Shown here: positions 1 through 8,585 of the stretch, piece after piece
Layout: each line of letters begins with the position of its first letter
How positions within the stretch are numbered: the stretch's first letter is position 1
Assembly: GCA_044508835.1 (NCBI GenBank)
Contig: JBIQHD010000036.1
Span: 1 to 45,620, forward strand
Origin: JAKFDI01 sp044508835
GTDB lineage: Bacteria; Pseudomonadota; Gammaproteobacteria; Burkholderiales; Burkholderiaceae_C
Direction: 5' to 3'
DNA: 45,620 nucleotides
Program-made: the position numbers and the translations under genes
Notes under the pieces: generated by a model
Told to the model about the DNA's origin: nothing
The model's database searches: none
The model's input: only the letters and a program-made list of their open reading frames with translations

Positions 1-42
1 CGATCCAAGCCGTCTGAACACAATCAAGGCTTGACGCGGACC

Positions 43-254
43 ATAGAACCTCAGCGCGAACGGGGTTTCACGCGACGAGCGCTTCGATACCTCAGCGCGA
101 ACGGGGTGGGTGGGGCGAAGCGCTTCGATACCTCAGCGCGAACGGGTCAATGGATCAACGGGTCAAATGAGGGCGAGCCCTTCGGCAGGCTCAGCGCGAA
201 CGGACCGTCGGCAACCGATGCTTCGATCGGGCTTCGATACCTCGGCCCGAACGG
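43..254. repeat. cluster of dispersed ~25-bp intergenic repeats
   Basis: At least five copies or partial copies of one degenerate element lie here: about 43-65, 90-115, 120-146, 177-203 and 229-254. The core reads CTTCGATACCTCAGC followed by a GCGAACGGG end; the copy at 177-203 is the CAGGCTCAGC variant. All are in the same orientation. They follow the 3' end of argH, so along argH transcription each reads CCGTTCG...CGAAGC. No credible gene lies in 1-281. The element recurs at 9589-9660, 19844-19969, 32061-32137 and 45119-45227. Confidence 0.85.
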
Positions 255-281
255 TCCTCGCCGGGCAGTCGCGAGCCGGCC

Positions 282-1682
282 TCATCCGGCCAGCCGCTCG
301 CGGTGCCGCGCGATCTGGGCGCGCACTTGCGTAGGCGCGGTGCCGCCGGCCACGTTGCGGGCGTTCAGCGAACCGCGCAGGCTCAGCACCTCGAACACGT
401 CCTCGCCGATGCGCGCGTCGAAGCCCTGCAGCGTGGCCAGCGGCAGCTGCGAGAGATCGACGCCGGCGCCGATGGCGTGCTTGACGGCATGCGCCACCAC
501 CTCGTGCGCGTCGCGGAAGGGCAGACCCTTCTTCACCAGGTAGTCGGCCAGGTCGGTGGCGGTGGCGTAGCCGCGGCGCGCGGCGCTTTCCATCGCCTGC
601 GGCTTGACGGTGATGCCGCCCACCATCTCGGCCATGATGCGCAGGGTGTCGCGCACCGTGTCCACCGTGTCGAACAAGGGCTCCTTGTCTTCCTGGTTGT
701 CCTTGTTGTAGGTGAGCGGCTGGCCCTTCATCAGCGTGAGCAGCGCCGTGAGGTGGCCGTAGACGCGCCCGGTCTTGCCGCGCGCGAGCTCGGCCACGTC
801 GGGGTTGCGCTTCTGCGGCATGATGGACGAGCCGGTGCAGTAGCGGTCGGCCAGGTCGATGAAGCCGAAGTTCTGGCTCATCCACAGCACGATCTCTTCC
901 GCCAGCCGCGACACATGCATCATGGTCAGGCTGGCGAAGGACGTGAACTCGATGGCGAAGTCGCGGTCGCTCACCGCGTCCAGGCTGTTCTGGCAGATGC
1001 CGTCGAAGCCCAGCGTCTTGGCCACGCGCTCGCGGTCGAGCGGGTAGCTGGTGCCGGCCAGCGCCGCGGCGCCCAGCGGCAGGCGGTTCACGCGGCGGCG
1101 CACGTCGGCCAGGCGCTCGGCGTCGCGCGCGAACATCTCCACGTAGGCCAGCAGGTGGTGCGCGAAGCTCACCGGCTGCGCCACCTGCATGTGGGTGAAG
1201 CCGGGCAGGATGGTCTCGACGTTCTTCCCGGCCACGTCGACCAGCGCGCGCTGCATGTCGGCCAGCAGCGGCAGCAGGGCGTCGATCTCGCCGCGCAGCC
1301 ACAGCCGCACGTCGGTGGCCACCTGGTCGTTGCGTGAGCGGCCGGTGTGCAGGCGCTTGCCGGCATCGCCCACGAGCTGGGTGAGCCGCGCCTCGATGTT
1401 GAGGTGCACGTCCTCGAGATCCAGCTTCCACTCGAAGCGGCCGGCCTCGATGTCCTCGGTGATCTGCGCCATGCCGCGGCGGATGGCGGCGAGGTCGTCG
1501 TCGCCGATGATCCGCTGCGCGGCCAGCATCTCGGCGTGCGCGAGCGAGCCCTCGATGTCGGCGCGCCACATGCGCTGGTCGAAGCCGACGCTCGAGGTGT
1601 AGCGCTTGACCAGCTCGCTCATCGGCTCGGAGAACAGCGCCGACCAGGCCTGGGACTTCTTGTCGAGTTGGTTGTCTGACAT
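282..1682 (-). CDS. argH: argininosuccinate lyase
   Basis: Catalyses the last step of arginine synthesis, splitting argininosuccinate into arginine and fumarate in the cytosol as a homotetramer. The 466-residue product has the usual family length. It contains the fumarase/aspartase-superfamily signature GSSIMPQKRNPD (around residue 283), the substrate-binding stretch HTGRSRNDQ, and PGFTHMQ. The frame stays open upstream, but the ATG at 1682 (MSDNQLDKK) fits family starts; the extra 35 residues upstream are low-complexity and overlap the promoter region. It is divergent from the AlgZ-type kinase gene, an arrangement also known from Pseudomonas. A candidate promoter lies at 1729-1749. Confidence 0.97.
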   Translation of the reverse strand: MSDNQLDKKSQAWSALFSEPMSELVKRYTSSVGFDQRMWRADIEGSLAHAEMLAAQRIIGDDDLAAIRRGMAQITEDIEAGRFEWKLDLEDVHLNIEARLTQLVGDAGKRLHTGRSRNDQVATDVRLWLRGEIDALLPLLADMQRALVDVAGKNVETILPGFTHMQVAQPVSFAHHLLAYVEMFARDAERLADVRRRVNRLPLGAAALAGTSYPLDRERVAKTLGFDGICQNSLDAVSDRDFAIEFTSFASLTMMHVSRLAEEIVLWMSQNFGFIDLADRYCTGSSIMPQKRNPDVAELARGKTGRVYGHLTALLTLMKGQPLTYNKDNQEDKEPLFDTVDTVRDTLRIMAEMVGGITVKPQAMESAARRGYATATDLADYLVKKGLPFRDAHEVVAHAVKHAIGAGVDLSQLPLATLQGFDARIGEDVFEVLSLRGSLNARNVAGGTAPTQVRAQIARHRERLAG

Positions 1683-1728
1683 GGGGCGGCGCGTAGGCGA
1701 ACGGCGGGGAGTTGGAGACAATGCGAAA

Positions 1729-1749
1729 GCGCTCGATTCTATCGAGCGC
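1729..1749. promoter_or_regulatory. 9-bp inverted repeat in argH/kinase divergent promoter region
   Basis: Perfect 9-bp inverted repeat GCGCTCGAT / ATCGAGCGC separated by TCT. On the minus strand the centre reads TAGAAT, a 5/6 match to a sigma70 -10 box for argH; no good -35 is visible. It lies about 50 bp upstream of argH and 20 bp upstream of the kinase start, so it may be an operator or a leader hairpin. Function is inferred. Confidence 0.4.
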
Positions 1750-1768
1750 CCCCCGGTTGCCCTGCAGG

Positions 1769-2887
1769 ATGCCGATGCCCCCGACACCCGCGACGCCCCG
1801 CGCCACCCCCGCCGCCGACACCGTGCCGTCGCGCCCCGGCGAGCCGCGCTCCAGCGCCTTCGGCAGCACGCTGTTCGACGGCCTCGCGCCCGAGCCCGCG
1901 GGCCCCGCGAAGGCCCGGCTGCTGTTCGACGTGTGCCACGTGGGCGTGGTGCTGCGCGCGGTGCTCTTCGTGCATGCGGTGATGGCCATCGGCATGCTCT
2001 TCCCGGCCGCCGACGCGGTGGGGTGGTTCGGCGCCGTGGCGGGCGGCTCGGCCGTGGCCCTGCCGGCGGTGCTGAGCTGGCTCGTGGCCGTCTGCCTGCT
2101 GAAGCACCCGCTGGAGCGGCTGGCGCCGGCGGCGCAGTGGCTGGCCGCGGTGGCGCTCGGCAGCGCGAGCGGCGTGCTGGGCTGGGCGCTCGGCTGGGTG
2201 GGCGGCGCCGAGCCGTTCGGCGCCGGCCGCTGGATCGCCCCCGCCGCGGCAGGCGCCGGCCTGTCGGCGCTGATGTTCCAGTGGCTGCGCATGCGCGCGC
2301 TGGCGCAGCTGCCGGCCGACACCACGGCGCGGCTGGCGGAGCTGCAGTCGCGCATCCGCCCGCACTTCCTCTTCAACACGCTCAACACCGCGCTGAGCCT
2401 GGTGCAGGTCGATCCGCAGCGGGCCGAGGCGGTGCTGGAGGACCTGGCCGAGCTGTTCCGCGTGGCGCTCACCGACAGCGGCGAATCGGTGACGCTGGCC
2501 GAGGAGGTGGAGCTGGCGCGGCGCTACCTCGCCATCGAGCAGATCCGCTTCGGCAGCCGCCTAGCCGTGAGCTGGGACCTGGACGCCGACGCCGGCGCCG
2601 CGCGCGTGCCGCCGCTGCTGCTGCAGCCGCTGGTGGAGAACGCGGTGCGCCACGGCGTGGAGCCGGCCGATCGCGGCGGCGTGATCCGCGTGCGCACGCG
2701 CGTGAAGCTCGGGCGCGCCGTGGTGTCCATCGCCAACAGCGTGCCGAGGGTGCCGTCGCGGCCGGGCAACGGCATCGCGCTGCGCAACGTGCGCGAGCGG
2801 CTGCAACTGATGCACGATGTGACGGCGCAGTTCGAGACCCGGCGCGATGGCGACGTGTTCCGGGTGCAGATCGTGATTCCGCTGTGA
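1769..2887 (+). CDS. LytS/AlgZ-type sensor histidine kinase
   Basis: Membrane-bound sensor kinase of the His_kinase (PF06580) class. The ~372-residue protein starts with a Pro-rich cytoplasmic segment, followed by several hydrophobic helices (about residues 50-180) that form the membrane sensor. The phospho-acceptor motif is RIRPHFLFNTLN (His near 199), with N-box LLLQPLVENAVRHG and glycine-rich GNGIALRNVRERL for ATP binding. This layout matches AlgZ/FimS of Pseudomonas. It is followed 10 bp later by its LytTR regulator gene, so the two form a two-component pair. The start is uncertain: ATG at 1769 or 1775, and an open frame extends to 1712. The signal sensed is unknown. Confidence 0.88.
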   Translation: MPMPPTPATPRATPAADTVPSRPGEPRSSAFGSTLFDGLAPEPAGPAKARLLFDVCHVGVVLRAVLFVHAVMAIGMLFPAADAVGWFGAVAGGSAVALPAVLSWLVAVCLLKHPLERLAPAAQWLAAVALGSASGVLGWALGWVGGAEPFGAGRWIAPAAAGAGLSALMFQWLRMRALAQLPADTTARLAELQSRIRPHFLFNTLNTALSLVQVDPQRAEAVLEDLAELFRVALTDSGESVTLAEEVELARRYLAIEQIRFGSRLAVSWDLDADAGAARVPPLLLQPLVENAVRHGVEPADRGGVIRVRTRVKLGRAVVSIANSVPRVPSRPGNGIALRNVRERLQLMHDVTAQFETRRDGDVFRVQIVIPL

Positions 2888-2897
2888 GGCGCTGCCG

Positions 2898-3665
2898 ATG
2901 ACGACACCGATCCGTGTGCTGCTGGTCGACGACGAGGAGCTGGCGCGCGTGCGCCTGCGCGGGCTGGTCAACGAATGCCGCGAGCCGGTGTGCACGGTGG
3001 CGGGCGAGGCGGCGAACGCCGCGCAGGCGGCGGCCTGGCTGGCCGCGAACGCCTGCGACCTGGTGCTGCTGGACGTGCACATGCCGGGGCGCGACGGCAC
3101 GCAGTTCGCCGCCGACATCGCGCGCCTCGAGCTCCGGCCGGCGGTGGTGTTCGTGACCGCGCATGCGCAGCACGCGCTCGCGGCCTTCGACCTCGACGCG
3201 GTCGACTACCTCACCAAGCCGGTGCGGCGCGAACGCCTGCAGGCGGCGCTGCAGCGGGTGGCGCAGCGCCTGGCGCGCCCGGCGGCGCCTTCGGCGGCCG
3301 AGGACGAGCCCGTCGTCGTCGTCAGCGACCGCGGGCGCGTGGTGCGCGTGCCGGTGTCCGACGTGCTGTACCTGAAGGCCGAGCTCAAGTACGTGACGAT
3401 GCGCACCGCGCAGCACACCTACGTGCTCGACGACGCGCTGAGCGACCTGGAGCAGCGCCTGGGCGATCGCTTCATCCGCGTGCACCGCAACGCCATCGTC
3501 GCGCGCCGCGCGGTGCGGGCGCTGGAGCGCCGCGTCGTGGCCGGCGGCGATGACGAGGGCGGCGAGAGCTGGGCCGTGCGGGTGGCGCCGGTGGACGAGT
3601 GGCTCGCCGTGTCGCGCCGGCAGGCGACGGCGGTGCGCGAGGCGCTGGTCGCGGCGGGGCTGTAG
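2898..3665 (+). CDS. LytTR-family response regulator (AlgR-like)
   Basis: DNA-binding response regulator, 255 residues. The N-terminal receiver domain has the acidic pair D11/D12, phospho-acceptor D59 in LVLLDVHMPG, and the conserved Lys of DYLTKPVRRERL. The C-terminal LytTR domain (about 145-250) contains DVLYLKAELKYV and the strongly conserved FIRVHRNAIV. It lies 10 bp after the kinase gene and is almost certainly its partner. In Pseudomonas and many betaproteobacteria the equivalent gene is followed by hemC; here a convergent helicase gene follows. Target genes cannot be told from this window. Confidence 0.92.
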   Translation: MTTPIRVLLVDDEELARVRLRGLVNECREPVCTVAGEAANAAQAAAWLAANACDLVLLDVHMPGRDGTQFAADIARLELRPAVVFVTAHAQHALAAFDLDAVDYLTKPVRRERLQAALQRVAQRLARPAAPSAAEDEPVVVVSDRGRVVRVPVSDVLYLKAELKYVTMRTAQHTYVLDDALSDLEQRLGDRFIRVHRNAIVARRAVRALERRVVAGGDDEGGESWAVRVAPVDEWLAVSRRQATAVREALVAAGL

Positions 3666-3682
3666 GGGGCGGGCCCCGCGGC

Positions 3683-5989
3683 TCAGCGGCTTCCGAGCCG
3701 CCACCAGGCCGGCAGCACCTCGCGCACGTCCTGCCGCGCGAAGCGGTCGTCGATGAGGTGGACCACGCCCCGGTCCTGCGGCCCGCGGATCACGCGGCCC
3801 GCGGCCTGGACGACCTTCTGCAGGCCGGGGTGGAGATAGGTGTAGCGCCAGCCGTCGCCGAACAGGGCCTGCATGCGCCGGCGCATGGCCTCGTTGGCGG
3901 GGTTCACCTGCGGCAGGCCGAGCGTCGCGATGAAGGCGCCCACGAGCCGCGAGCCCGGCAGGTCGATGCCTTCGCCGAACACGCCGCCCAGCACCGCGAA
4001 GCCGATGCCTTGCGAGCCGGGCCGGAAGCGGTCGAGGAAGGCCTCGCGCCGCGCGTCGTCCATGCCGCGGTCCTGCAGCCAGACGGCGGTGCCGGGGTGG
4101 CGCTGCGCCAGGCGGTCGGCGGCCTGCTGCAGGTAGTCGAAGCTGCTGAAGAAGGCGATGTAGTTGCCGGGCGCGCGCGCGTACTGGCCGGCGATCAGCG
4201 CCACCAGGGCGTCGAGCGACGCCGCGCGGTCCGCATACCGCGTGGAGATGTGGCGGGCGATGTGCACCTCGAGCCGCGCCGGGTCGAACGGGGCGGCGAG
4301 GTCGAGGGTGGCCGTGTCGCCGGGCAGGCCCAGCATGTCGAGGTGGTAGCGCGCCGGCGCGAGCGTGGCGGAGAACACCACGGCGCAGTGCGCCGCCGCG
4401 AAACGCTCGCGCAGCAGCGGCGCGGGCACCACGTTGCGCAGGCACAGCGTGGCGCTGCGCGCGCGCCGGGCATCGGCCGGCTCGGCGAGGGTGGCGTCGA
4501 AATGCCAGTTCTCGTCGTGCAGCTCGTGCACCCGGGCGAAGTGCAGCAGGTCGAAGTGCAGGCGCAGGAACGCCGGGTCGGCCTCGCCCGTGCCCGCCGC
4601 CAGCAGCTCGCCGATGTCGGCCGCCGCCTGCTGCACGGCGGCGGCGAACGGCTTCGGCGGCGAGGCGCTCACCGCGTAGGGCTGCGCCTGCTCACGCGCG
4701 AGCGCGGTCCAGCGGCGGCGCAGCCGCTGCAGCGCGCGGCCGGCCGCCGCGGGTGCCGCGGCGCGGGCCGCCTCCAGGCGCGCCGGCGAGAGCGTGGCGC
4801 TGTACATCGCCCGGCCGCGCTCGACCAGGTTGTGGCCCTCGTCGACCAGCAGGCCGACGCGCCATGGGTGCGCCTGCGTCAGCGCATGCAGCAGGCCGCC
4901 GAAATCGAACCAGTAGTGGTAGTCGGCGACCACCACGTCCGCCCAGCGCACCAGGTCCTGTGACAGGTAGTAGGGGCAGACGTGGTGACGCAGCGCCACG
5001 GCGCGCACGGCCTCGGCGTCCGCGGGCAGCGAGGCGACGGCCTCGGCGCGCGCGGCCGGCAGGCGGTCGTAGAAGCCGCGTGCGAGCGGGCACGACTCGC
5101 CATGGCAGGCCCGGTCGGGATGCTCGCAGGCCTTGTCGCGCGCCACGAGCGCGAGCACGCGCAGGGGCAGCCCCGGCGCGTGCGTGCGCAGCCGCTCCAC
5201 CGCGTCGAGCGCGAGCCGGCGCCCGGAGGTGCGGGCGGTGAGGAAGAAGACCTTGTCGAGCGCCTGCCCGGGCGCGGCCTTCAGCAGCGGGAAGAGCGTG
5301 CCCATCGTCTTGCCGATGCCCGTCGGCGCCTGCGCCAGCAGCCGCCGCTGCGAGCGTGCGGCGTTGAACACGGCCTTGGCCAGCTCGCGCTGGCCCGCGC
5401 GGAAGCCGTCGAGCGGCCAGGTCAGGCGCGACAGCGCGTCGTCGCGGCAGGCGCGGTGCGCCGCTTCCTGCCGCGCCCAGGCCGCGTAGCCCTCGCACTG
5501 CCGCTCGAAGAAGCCGCGCAGCGCGTCGGCGCCGAAGCGCTCGACCAGCGGCGTCTCCGCGCCGGTGTCGACGTCGAGGTAGATGAGCGCGACGTCGAGT
5601 GCCTGCAGGCCCTCGGCACGGCACAGCAGCCAGCCGTAGACCTTGGCCTGGGCCCAGTGCAGCGCGCGGTGGTTGGCCGGCATGCGGGCGAGGTCGCCGC
5701 GGTGGGTCTTGATCTCCTCCAGGCGATGCCGTGCCGCGTCGTAGCCGTCGATGCGCCCGCGCACGAGCAGGGGGCCGTGCGATGCCTCGACGCGCAGCTC
5801 GGACCGGTAGCCCGCGGCCCGGCGCCTGGCCACGAGCCGGTGGCCCGCCATGCCCTGCTCGGCGGTCGGCGAGGGGGTGAAGCGCAGGTCCAGGTCGCCC
5901 GCCTTGGCGGTGAACTCGCACAGGGCGCGAACCCCGATGGCGACGGGCCCGGGGGCCGGCGCGGGCGCGGACGAGGGCTCGGACTGCAT
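3683..5989 (-). CDS. PD-(D/E)XK nuclease-Rad3/XPD-type Fe-S helicase fusion
   Basis: A 768-residue DNA-repair-type enzyme. Residues ~1-125 carry a RecB-like nuclease core: GRIDGYD (D81), EEIKT (E92, K94) and the motif-IV-like QAKVY (Q114, Y118). Residues ~195-768 form a superfamily 2 Rad3/XPD/DinG helicase with Walker A APTGIGKT (221-228), four Fe-S cysteines (C288, C295, C300, C338), a DEAH-type box read as DEGH (383-386), and motif VI QAAGRVIR. It likely unwinds DNA 5'-3' and cuts structured or single-stranded DNA; its true substrate is unknown. The gene is convergent with the response-regulator gene, 17 bp away. The ATG at 5989 gives a short Pro/Ala-rich lead before the first domain. Confidence 0.85.
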   Translation of the reverse strand: MQSEPSSAPAPAPGPVAIGVRALCEFTAKAGDLDLRFTPSPTAEQGMAGHRLVARRRAAGYRSELRVEASHGPLLVRGRIDGYDAARHRLEEIKTHRGDLARMPANHRALHWAQAKVYGWLLCRAEGLQALDVALIYLDVDTGAETPLVERFGADALRGFFERQCEGYAAWARQEAAHRACRDDALSRLTWPLDGFRAGQRELAKAVFNAARSQRRLLAQAPTGIGKTMGTLFPLLKAAPGQALDKVFFLTARTSGRRLALDAVERLRTHAPGLPLRVLALVARDKACEHPDRACHGESCPLARGFYDRLPAARAEAVASLPADAEAVRAVALRHHVCPYYLSQDLVRWADVVVADYHYWFDFGGLLHALTQAHPWRVGLLVDEGHNLVERGRAMYSATLSPARLEAARAAAPAAAGRALQRLRRRWTALAREQAQPYAVSASPPKPFAAAVQQAAADIGELLAAGTGEADPAFLRLHFDLLHFARVHELHDENWHFDATLAEPADARRARSATLCLRNVVPAPLLRERFAAAHCAVVFSATLAPARYHLDMLGLPGDTATLDLAAPFDPARLEVHIARHISTRYADRAASLDALVALIAGQYARAPGNYIAFFSSFDYLQQAADRLAQRHPGTAVWLQDRGMDDARREAFLDRFRPGSQGIGFAVLGGVFGEGIDLPGSRLVGAFIATLGLPQVNPANEAMRRRMQALFGDGWRYTYLHPGLQKVVQAAGRVIRGPQDRGVVHLIDDRFARQDVREVLPAWWRLGSR

Positions 5990-6069
5990 GGGGCTGTGAT
6001 TTTATCCAGGGGTGACCGCGCACCGCACAATGCGCCGGTCCGCCCGCCCCCTCGCCATCCGGAGCCGCC

Positions 6070-6480
6070 ATGTCCCTCGTCGACCGCCTGACCGCCGATC
6101 TCGAAACGCTCTTCGCGCCCTGCGTGCAGCGGCTGAACCTGGCCGTCGTCGACGCCGGCCCCGAGCAGGTGGTGCTGTCGATGCCGGTGACGCCCGAGGT
6201 GGTCCACGGCGGCGGCGTGCTGTGCGGGCAGGCCCTGCTCGCCGCGGCCGACACGGCGATGGTGCTGGCCATGTCGGCCGCGCTCGGCGGCTTCCGGCCG
6301 ATGACCACGGTGCAGCTGCAGACCAGCTTCCTGCGCCCCGTGCCGGCCGATGCCGGCGAGGTGCGCGTCACCTGCCGGCTGCTGCGCCGCGGCAAGTCGC
6401 TCTCGTTCGGCGAGGTCGGGATCGCGACGCCGGACGGGCGGCTGGCCGCCCACGCGACGACGACCTACGCGCTGCTGTAG
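6070..6480 (+). CDS. PaaI/YdiI-type hotdog-fold thioesterase
   Basis: Cytosolic 136-residue protein of the 4HBT hotdog family, which hydrolyses acyl-CoA or aryl-CoA thioesters. The diagnostic stretch VVHGGGVLCGQALLAAADTAM matches the HGG-x(8)-hydrophobic-helix pattern (residues ~40-60), and MTTVQLQTSFLRPV is the conserved strand region. It is divergent from the helicase gene and convergent with the gamma-glutamyltransferase gene (6-bp gap). There is no operon partner, so the substrate is open. The ATG at 6070 gives the normal family length. Confidence 0.85.
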   Translation: MSLVDRLTADLETLFAPCVQRLNLAVVDAGPEQVVLSMPVTPEVVHGGGVLCGQALLAAADTAMVLAMSAALGGFRPMTTVQLQTSFLRPVPADAGEVRVTCRLLRRGKSLSFGEVGIATPDGRLAAHATTTYALL

Positions 6481-6486
6481 GGCCCG

Positions 6487-8460
6487 TCAGTCCAGCACGA
6501 CGGTATCGCCCAGCACCACCCCCTCGCGCCGCGGGTCCGCGCCGCCGGCCCACACGGGCGTGCCGTCCAGCTCGGTGCGCATGATGGTGCCGATGCCGCT
6601 GGACTGCGCGCCGACCGACACCGTGTGGCCGAGCGCGCGCAGGCCGGTGACCAGCGGGTCGCCGTTGCCGTTGTCGTCGTTCGCGATGTTGGGGTGCTCG
6701 CCGCCGACCACCGTGGTCGCGCCGTTGGCCGAGCCGAAGTCCACCAGCGAGGTCGCCTGCTGCGCGTCCAGCCCCCAGTCGAGCGCGCCGACCAGCGTCT
6801 TGACGACGTACTGGATGATGGTGCTGCCGCCGGGCGAGCCGGTGCCCATGACGAAGTCGCCCTTGCTGCCGTCGGCGGCGACCTTGAACACGAGCGTCGG
6901 CGCCATCGAGCTGCGCGGGCGCTTGCCCGGGGCGACGCGGTTGGCGATGGGGTCGCCGTTCGCGTCGGTCGGCTGCGCCGAGAAGTCGGTCAGCTCGTTG
7001 TTCAGCATGAAGCCCTGGGTCATGTGGTAGGAGCCGAGGGTCGACTCCACCGTCGTCGTCATCACCACCACGTTGCCGTGGCGGTCGGCGATGGTGACGT
7101 GGCTGGTGCCGCTCTCGGGCGTGTGGTCCAGGCCCAGCGGCGGCACCGGCCCCAGGTCGCCCGGCGGCGCCGTGCCCAGGCTCGCGGTCAGGCTGATCAG
7201 CCCGGCGCGGCCGCTCAGGTAGGCCTTGTCGAGCATCGAGTCCCAGCTGCCGCCGGGCAGCGGCACGAAGTCGGTGTCGGCGATGTACTTGTTGCGGTCG
7301 GCGTAGGCCAGGCGCTCGGCCTCGCTCACCAGGTGCACGCCCATCACGGTGGGCTTGCCGCCCTCGACGTCGAGGGCCGTCGGCCGGTGCGGCGCGAGGT
7401 CGAAGTTCTCCAGCACGCCCAGCGCCGAGGCGACGGTGATCCCGCCCGACGACGGCGGCGGCATGCCGCACACCCACCAGGTGACGCGGTAGGTCGTGCA
7501 CACCGGCTCGCGTACCTTGGCCTCGTAGTTCGCCAGGTCGGCGAGCGTGGTCTTGCCCGGGGTGATGGGGCTGCCGTCGGGCGCCGCGGCGATGTTGATC
7601 TTGTCGACGATGCCCTGCGCGATGGCGCCGGTGTAGAAGGCGTCGGGGCCGTCGTTGGCGAGGGTCGTCAGCGTGGCCGCGTAGGCCGGGTTCTTGATCA
7701 CCGTGCCCAGCGCCTTGGGCGTCTCGTCGGGGTTGAGGAAGTAGGCCGTGGCCTCGGCGTCGTAGAGCAGGCGCTCGCGCGAGCTTTCGATGGCGGCGGC
7801 CATGCGGCCGCTGATCGGGAAGCCGTCGGTCGCCAGCGCCACGGCGGGCAGGAACAGGTCCTTCCAGGGCAGCGTGCCGTGGGCCGCGTGCGCCATGCCG
7901 AGCATGCGCACGGTGCCGGGCGTGCCGATGGAGCGGCCGCTGGCGCGCGCGCTCGGCCGGGGCATGGTCTGGTCGGTCGCGTCGTCGATCCAGCGCAGGT
8001 GGTTGGCGGTGGCCGCGGCCGGCGCCGTCTCGCGGCCATCGTAGGCCAGCACTTCCTTGGTCGCGGCGTCGTAGTGCAGCAGGAAGGTGCCGCCGCCGAG
8101 GCCGCTGGACTGCGGCTCGACCAGCCCCAGCACCATCTGCACCGCCACCGCCGCGTCGACGGCGCTGCCGCCGTCGCGCAGCACGTCGCAGCCGGCCTTG
8201 GTGGCCAGCGGGTTGGCGCTGACCACCATGTAGCTGCCGGTGTGCACCACCGTCTTGCCCGTGCGGTAGCCCGAGGCGGGCTCGGGCGCGGCCGGGTCGC
8301 CGGGCAGCCCCGAGCCGACCACCACCGAGCCGCCGTCCGCCAGCGCCTCGCACGGCGTTCGGGCCACCAGGTCGGGGCCGTCGCCGCCGCCGCAGGCGGC
8401 CAGCAGGACGGTCGACAGCAGGAGGGGCGGCAGGGCCCATTGGCGCAGGAATCTGTTCAT
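6487..8460 (-). CDS. gamma-glutamyltransferase, lipoprotein form
   Basis: Extracytoplasmic enzyme that removes or transfers the gamma-glutamyl group of glutathione and related compounds; the 657-residue precursor self-cleaves into two subunits. Family blocks are GLGGGTFLLHYD, PPPSSGGIT, GTSHVTIADRHGN with the candidate nucleophile Thr near residue 452, GFMLNNELTDFS, RPRSSMAPTLV and TGSPGGSTIIQ. The N-terminus is a lipoprotein signal with lipobox LLAAC (Cys ~23) followed by GGGDG, so the protein should be membrane-anchored rather than freely periplasmic. The frame runs open far upstream into the next gene; the ATG at 8460 is chosen because it begins the signal peptide. It lies 125 bp downstream of the cyclodeaminase-family gene on the same strand. 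Confidence 0.93.
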   Translation of the reverse strand: MNRFLRQWALPPLLLSTVLLAACGGGDGPDLVARTPCEALADGGSVVVGSGLPGDPAAPEPASGYRTGKTVVHTGSYMVVSANPLATKAGCDVLRDGGSAVDAAVAVQMVLGLVEPQSSGLGGGTFLLHYDAATKEVLAYDGRETAPAAATANHLRWIDDATDQTMPRPSARASGRSIGTPGTVRMLGMAHAAHGTLPWKDLFLPAVALATDGFPISGRMAAAIESSRERLLYDAEATAYFLNPDETPKALGTVIKNPAYAATLTTLANDGPDAFYTGAIAQGIVDKINIAAAPDGSPITPGKTTLADLANYEAKVREPVCTTYRVTWWVCGMPPPSSGGITVASALGVLENFDLAPHRPTALDVEGGKPTVMGVHLVSEAERLAYADRNKYIADTDFVPLPGGSWDSMLDKAYLSGRAGLISLTASLGTAPPGDLGPVPPLGLDHTPESGTSHVTIADRHGNVVVMTTTVESTLGSYHMTQGFMLNNELTDFSAQPTDANGDPIANRVAPGKRPRSSMAPTLVFKVAADGSKGDFVMGTGSPGGSTIIQYVVKTLVGALDWGLDAQQATSLVDFGSANGATTVVGGEHPNIANDDNGNGDPLVTGLRALGHTVSVGAQSSGIGTIMRTELDGTPVWAGGADPRREGVVLGDTVVLD

Positions 8461-8585
8461 GGCGTTCCTCGTTGTCGTGTGGTGGACCGGGGCGGAGCGC
8501 ACCGAGCCTGCCACGCGTGTCAACGTCCAGTTGTCACAACCCTGCTGGCCGGCGGGTCGGACCGCCTCCCCATGCCCCCGCTCCC

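Noticed and set aside
90..146. Closely spaced identical repeats resembling a CRISPR start
   Set aside because: There are only two perfect copies with a 4-bp gap, unequal spacing to other copies, the same unit scattered elsewhere, and no cas genes.
31..543. Plus-strand open frame over the first repeats
   Set aside because: It is made of repeat copies and antisense argH, with no ribosome site or domain.
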